43,557 bases of DNA, taken from positions 1-43,557 of the forward strand of contig UQUM01000018.1 of NCBI GenBank assembly GCA_900544255.1, written 5' to 3'. This document shows, one piece after another, positions 40,982-43,557 of this stretch. Position 1 is the first letter of the stretch. Each line of letters starts with the position of its first letter. The position numbers and the translations under genes are program-made. The stretch is from an uncultured Sutterella sp. (lineage in GTDB: Bacteria > Pseudomonadota > Gammaproteobacteria > Burkholderiales > Burkholderiaceae_F). The notes beneath the pieces were generated by a model. The model was not told where the DNA came from. It worked only from the letters and a program-made list of their open reading frames with translations, and did no database searches.

Positions 40982-41366
40982 CGTAAATTCCTGGTTATAC
41001 GCGGGGCGCCTTACGCGCGCGCATTTCTACTGACTGTAAACGAGTTATTTTACCGAGATTTTGCTGCTCGAAACTGCGCCGAAAAATGAGGGGCTTGGCT
41101 GAGCTTCCATCGGTTTTGTCCTACGAAACCAACAAAATCCCTGCTTTCCGATCGGCTTTCCAAAAAAACAGGGCGTTTTACTTTCACTCAACCGTTTTTT
41201 GGTGCAAAATGGCATCAGTTCAAATTGTTTGTTCCGCAAGTGTGCTGCGCACTGAGCCCTTACGGAACATATCCCTTTTTCGGGACCGGCCGAAGCGGTT
41301 TGTTTAGGCCTGAGGCCGGGAAAGAGGACGCTAACAACAGTGCCCTGTTTTATGAGGATAATTACT
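40982..41366. other. gyrA-ompA divergent intergenic region
   Basis: 385 bp without a gene, holding the promoters of gyrA and ompA. On the plus strand GTTCCG/CGGAAC (41231-41268) enclose an inner AGTG/CACT stem, likely part of the ompA mRNA leader. The ompA ribosome-binding site is GAGGATA near 41355. No clear -35/-10 pairs are identified. Confidence 0.5.
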
Positions 41367-42032
41367 ATGAAGACTTCTCTGAAGTGCAGCATCATTGCTG
41401 CGGCTCTCGTTGCGGCCTCCGGTGTTGCCATGGCGGCCCCCGTCACCCCCTACGTGACGAACTCCACCAACGCCACCGTGATGAACCCCTACGGCCTGTG
41501 CTGGCGTACGGGCTTCTGGACCCCGGCGCTTGCCGAACAGGCCGGCGTTGAAGGTGCCGGTTGCGCCTGCGACAAGGACATCCTTTCTGCCGGCGCCTGC
41601 GCCCCGAAGGCTGCTCCCGCTGAAGAAGTGAAGTCCGCCAAGGTGACGCTCTCTGCCGACATGCTCTTTGCGTTCGACAGCGCCAACCTCTCCGCCGAAG
41701 GCCAGATCGCCCTTGACGACCTCGTCTCCCGCATGGCCGGCATGGACATCGAAGTGATCCTCGCCACCGGCTACGCCGACCGCCTGGGCACCGAAGCTTA
41801 CAACCAGAAGCTTTCCGAAGCCCGCGCTCAGTCCGTGAAGGACTACCTCGCCACGAAGGGCGTGGACGCTGACCGCGTTCAGACCGAAGGCCGCGGCTCT
41901 GCGGAAGCGGTTGTCGAATGCGCCAATCCCAGCAAGGCCGGTGCCGTGAAGACGAAGGCTCAGCTCGTTGACTGCCTCGCCCCGAACCGCCGCGCCGTGA
42001 TCGAAGTGATCGGTACGCGCGCTGCTCAGTAA
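41367..42032 (+). CDS. ompA: OmpA-family outer-membrane/peptidoglycan-linking protein
   Basis: The 221 residues start at ATG 41367 (MKTSLKCSIIAAALVAA) with a signal peptide cleaved near AMA-APV; ATG 41340 gives nine unsupported extra residues. A short cysteine-containing region of about 70 residues follows instead of the eight-stranded barrel. The C-terminal OmpA domain then carries LFAFDSANLSAEGQIALDDL and SEARAQSVKDYLATKGV plus NRRAVIEVIG, which binds peptidoglycan. Codon use is strongly biased, as in a highly expressed gene. A UUCG-loop hairpin follows the stop. Confidence 0.9.
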   Translation: MKTSLKCSIIAAALVAASGVAMAAPVTPYVTNSTNATVMNPYGLCWRTGFWTPALAEQAGVEGAGCACDKDILSAGACAPKAAPAEEVKSAKVTLSADMLFAFDSANLSAEGQIALDDLVSRMAGMDIEVILATGYADRLGTEAYNQKLSEARAQSVKDYLATKGVDADRVQTEGRGSAEAVVECANPSKAGAVKTKAQLVDCLAPNRRAVIEVIGTRAAQ

Positions 42033-42046
42033 TCTCGCTTTTGAGA

Positions 42047-42066
42047 CAACTTCCTTCGGGAAGTTG
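42047..42066 (+). terminator. UUCG-loop hairpin after ompA, T run lost
   Basis: A perfect 8-bp stem CAACTTCC/GGAAGTTG has a TTCG loop, 14 bp past the ompA stop codon. It looks like a terminator stem, but the group II intron sequence begins within a few bases, so there is no T run. Confidence 0.6.
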
Positions 42067-42105
42067 AATCGAGTAGGGGGTAGGGTCACCCCATCCCCCT
42101 CTCAC

Positions 42106-42136
42106 AACACCGTACATGCGGTTCCGCATACGGCGT
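42106..42136 (-). ncRNA. group II intron domain V
   Basis: On the minus strand CGCCGTATGCGG and CCGCATGTACGGTG form the highly conserved catalytic hairpin with a two-nucleotide bulge. A domain VI-like stem (GGGGATGGGG/ACCCTACCCC) follows before the splice site. Confidence 0.85.
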
Positions 42137-42153
42137 TTCGTTTAAACAACTTC

Positions 42154-43482
42154 CTATGAGGCGAGTTGATACAGCCCCAACCTGGAAAATGTAGCATTTG
42201 GGTAAGCATCATGCATATGCTTCGCATGAGCGTTCCACCATGCACCACGCCCGTTACCCGCACTGGCTTTCGCCCTTTCTTCATCGTGGAGTCTCTTCCG
42301 TAGATTCTTGTATCGAGTCTTCGGCTTTTTCCACGCCAACCAAATCAGTGCTCTGAGGTGATGGCGAATCCATTCGTCCATTTCCTCATAGAACTTCTTT
42401 CGGCTGTCTTGGCGATAGTAATTCCGCCATCCCCTCAAAATTGGGGTTATGCGTTCAATCGTGCATTTCAGTGAGGTTCCTCGGGCACTGAAGAACACCT
42501 TTCTAAGCTTGTCCTTCAGACGGTCTACGGCTTTCTTTGCTGCAATAACCCGGGCGTAATTCACTCGTGAGAAGGTATACCCAAGGTAGACTGAGTCACA
42601 GGGCCGAAAGGTGCCGCTCTTGTCGCGGTTGACCCGCAACTTGAGCTCCTCTTCGATGAATCGAGTGATATGGCGAAGAACCCGCTCCGCCGCTGTCTTA
42701 GACCGCACGTAAATGTTGCAGTCATCCGCGTAGCGGCAAAAGTGCAAGCCCCTCTTTTCAAGCTCTCTGTCCAATTCCGTCAGCATGATGTTTGACAGCA
42801 ACGGACTTAGGTGGCCGCCTTGCGGGACTCCCTCCGTCCGCGGCTTTACCAAGCCGTTTTCCATAATGCCCGCGTTCAGGTACCGACGAATCAGTTTAAG
42901 AACTGTTTTGTCGTCAATAACTTTCGCGATAATCCCCATCAGCTTGTCGTGGTTGACCCGGTCAAAGAAGCTTTCCAGATCAATTTCCACTACCCATCGG
43001 TATCCGTCCTTGACGTATTGCTTCGCCTGGCTTACCGCCTGGTTGGCACTGCGTCCCGGTCGAAAACCGTAGCTGTTGTCTGAAAATTGTGGTTCGAAAT
43101 CATCCTGCAGAACGATCACCAATGCTTGCTGAATCGTTCGATCCAACACCGTCGGGATGCCCAGCATTCGTTTCTTACCGTTGGGTTTCGGAATGTCCTT
43201 TCTCCTTACAGGGCAAGGGATATAGGTTCCGTTTTCCAGTTTCTGGTCGATAGAACTCCCGTACTTTTCCAGGAGAGGCAACAACTCGTCAACGGTCGTG
43301 CCGTCAACGCCGGCACTTCCCTTGTTTGCTATTACCTTCCGCGCCGCTTCATCCATACTCATACAGACGTACTTAATCCGCGGGTACGCTCTAGGTTGCG
43401 CTTTCGTCCAATACAGTGTCGCCATGTTCGGTTTGCTCCGCCTCTTAACCTGCCCACCCCGTTCAGCAGCTTCCGTCTGCAT
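42154..43482 (-). CDS. ltrA: group II intron reverse transcriptase/maturase
   Basis: The intron-encoded protein helps splicing and carries out retrohoming. The 442 residues (or 423 from ATG 43425, MATLYWTKAQ) show the reverse-transcriptase motifs KPNGKKRMLGIPTVLDRTIQQA, SYGFRPGRSANQA, VVEIDLESFFDRVNHD, GVPQGGHLSPLLSNIML and the catalytic RYADDCNIYV. The maturase X region has GWRNYYR. No HNH endonuclease domain is present. The gene appears intact. Confidence 0.95.
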   Translation of the reverse strand: MQTEAAERGGQVKRRSKPNMATLYWTKAQPRAYPRIKYVCMSMDEAARKVIANKGSAGVDGTTVDELLPLLEKYGSSIDQKLENGTYIPCPVRRKDIPKPNGKKRMLGIPTVLDRTIQQALVIVLQDDFEPQFSDNSYGFRPGRSANQAVSQAKQYVKDGYRWVVEIDLESFFDRVNHDKLMGIIAKVIDDKTVLKLIRRYLNAGIMENGLVKPRTEGVPQGGHLSPLLSNIMLTELDRELEKRGLHFCRYADDCNIYVRSKTAAERVLRHITRFIEEELKLRVNRDKSGTFRPCDSVYLGYTFSRVNYARVIAAKKAVDRLKDKLRKVFFSARGTSLKCTIERITPILRGWRNYYRQDSRKKFYEEMDEWIRHHLRALIWLAWKKPKTRYKNLRKRLHDEERAKASAGNGRGAWWNAHAKHMHDAYPNATFSRLGLYQLAS

Positions 43483-43557
43483 TCCGAGCGTTCAGTCACC
43501 GTGCCGGTGTTATTCTGGATGTCGTACTCGACTCATGAGAGTCACTGTTTCTACTCA

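Larger units (their letters stand above)
42070..43557 (-). mobile_element. group II intron (5' part beyond the window)
   Basis: It encodes a maturase/reverse transcriptase and ends with domain V and VI structures before ompA. The 3' end lies near 42070-42075 (minus-strand CCCTACTCGAT). The 5' end with the GUGYG motif is outside the window. The absence of an HNH endonuclease domain and the reverse-transcriptase sequence type suggest the IIC class, which I infer rather than prove. Confidence 0.85.

Noticed and set aside
38282..41089. A 935-residue open frame antisense to gyrA
   Set aside because: It mirrors gyrA codon by codon, is rich in His, Arg, Phe and Val as expected for the complement of GC-biased codons, and has no recognisable motif. 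gyrA is certain on the other strand.

Overview
The window looks like a chromosomal piece of a Betaproteobacterium (Burkholderiales), most likely a gut Sutterellaceae member (Sutterella, Parasutterella or Turicimonas type). I infer this from protein character, moderately high GC and Burkholderiales-like neighbourhoods: argH divergent from hemC, dnaX-ybaB with the SRP RNA, yajC-secD-secF, rplM-rpsI, fimV-truA, aroA-cmk-rpsA-ihfB and ompA beside gyrA. No database search was possible, so the genus is a guess.

Layout. 1-1092: a right end of an IS200/IS605-type element abuts hemC. 1364-5580: argH, uppP, a CNNM/CorC-type membrane protein and ybaB. 5522-7349: dnaX, in which the tau C-terminal domain lies in the +1 frame relative to the ATPase part. 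7484-7581: the 4.5S SRP RNA. 7698-13079: an orphan amino-acid binding protein, the SecDF-YajC operon, and ribosomal proteins L13 and S9. 13394-17202: a catabolic-looking module of a GntR/UTRA regulator, a DASS (SLC13) anion transporter and a fumarase/aspartase-superfamily lyase. A 645-bp non-coding stretch upstream of the lyase carries a cluster of TTTTGTC/GACAAAA boxes. 17848-20025: cold-shock protein, proC, a DUF192 protein and a truncated Fic-family remnant next to an IS-like hairpin. 20091-23561: a small unknown gene, tRNA-Thr(CGU), miaA and mutL. 23652-28962: a DedA protein, a three-gene ABC importer, trxB and an Smr-domain protein. 29011-36052: truA, fimV, ihfB, rpsA, cmk and aroA. 36049-38136: an AAA ATPase/DUF234 gene broken by a TnpB element. 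38240-42032: gyrA and divergent ompA. 42070-43557: a group II intron with its reverse transcriptase, running off the window.

Most genes are housekeeping: tetrapyrrole, arginine, proline and aromatic amino-acid synthesis, envelope, protein export, translation, and DNA replication and repair. The accessory layer is made of IS200/IS605 (TnpB) ends, one complete tnpB gene, relic genes (Fic, AAA ATPase) and the group II intron. The best candidates for something undescribed are four. First, a +1 recoding site in dnaX that resembles the prfB frameshift signal. Second, solo TnpB-type right ends, one directly abutting the gntR start. Third, a 10-bp-phased box cluster upstream of the lyase gene. Fourth, a TnpB with intact RuvC residues but an atypical zinc-finger region.
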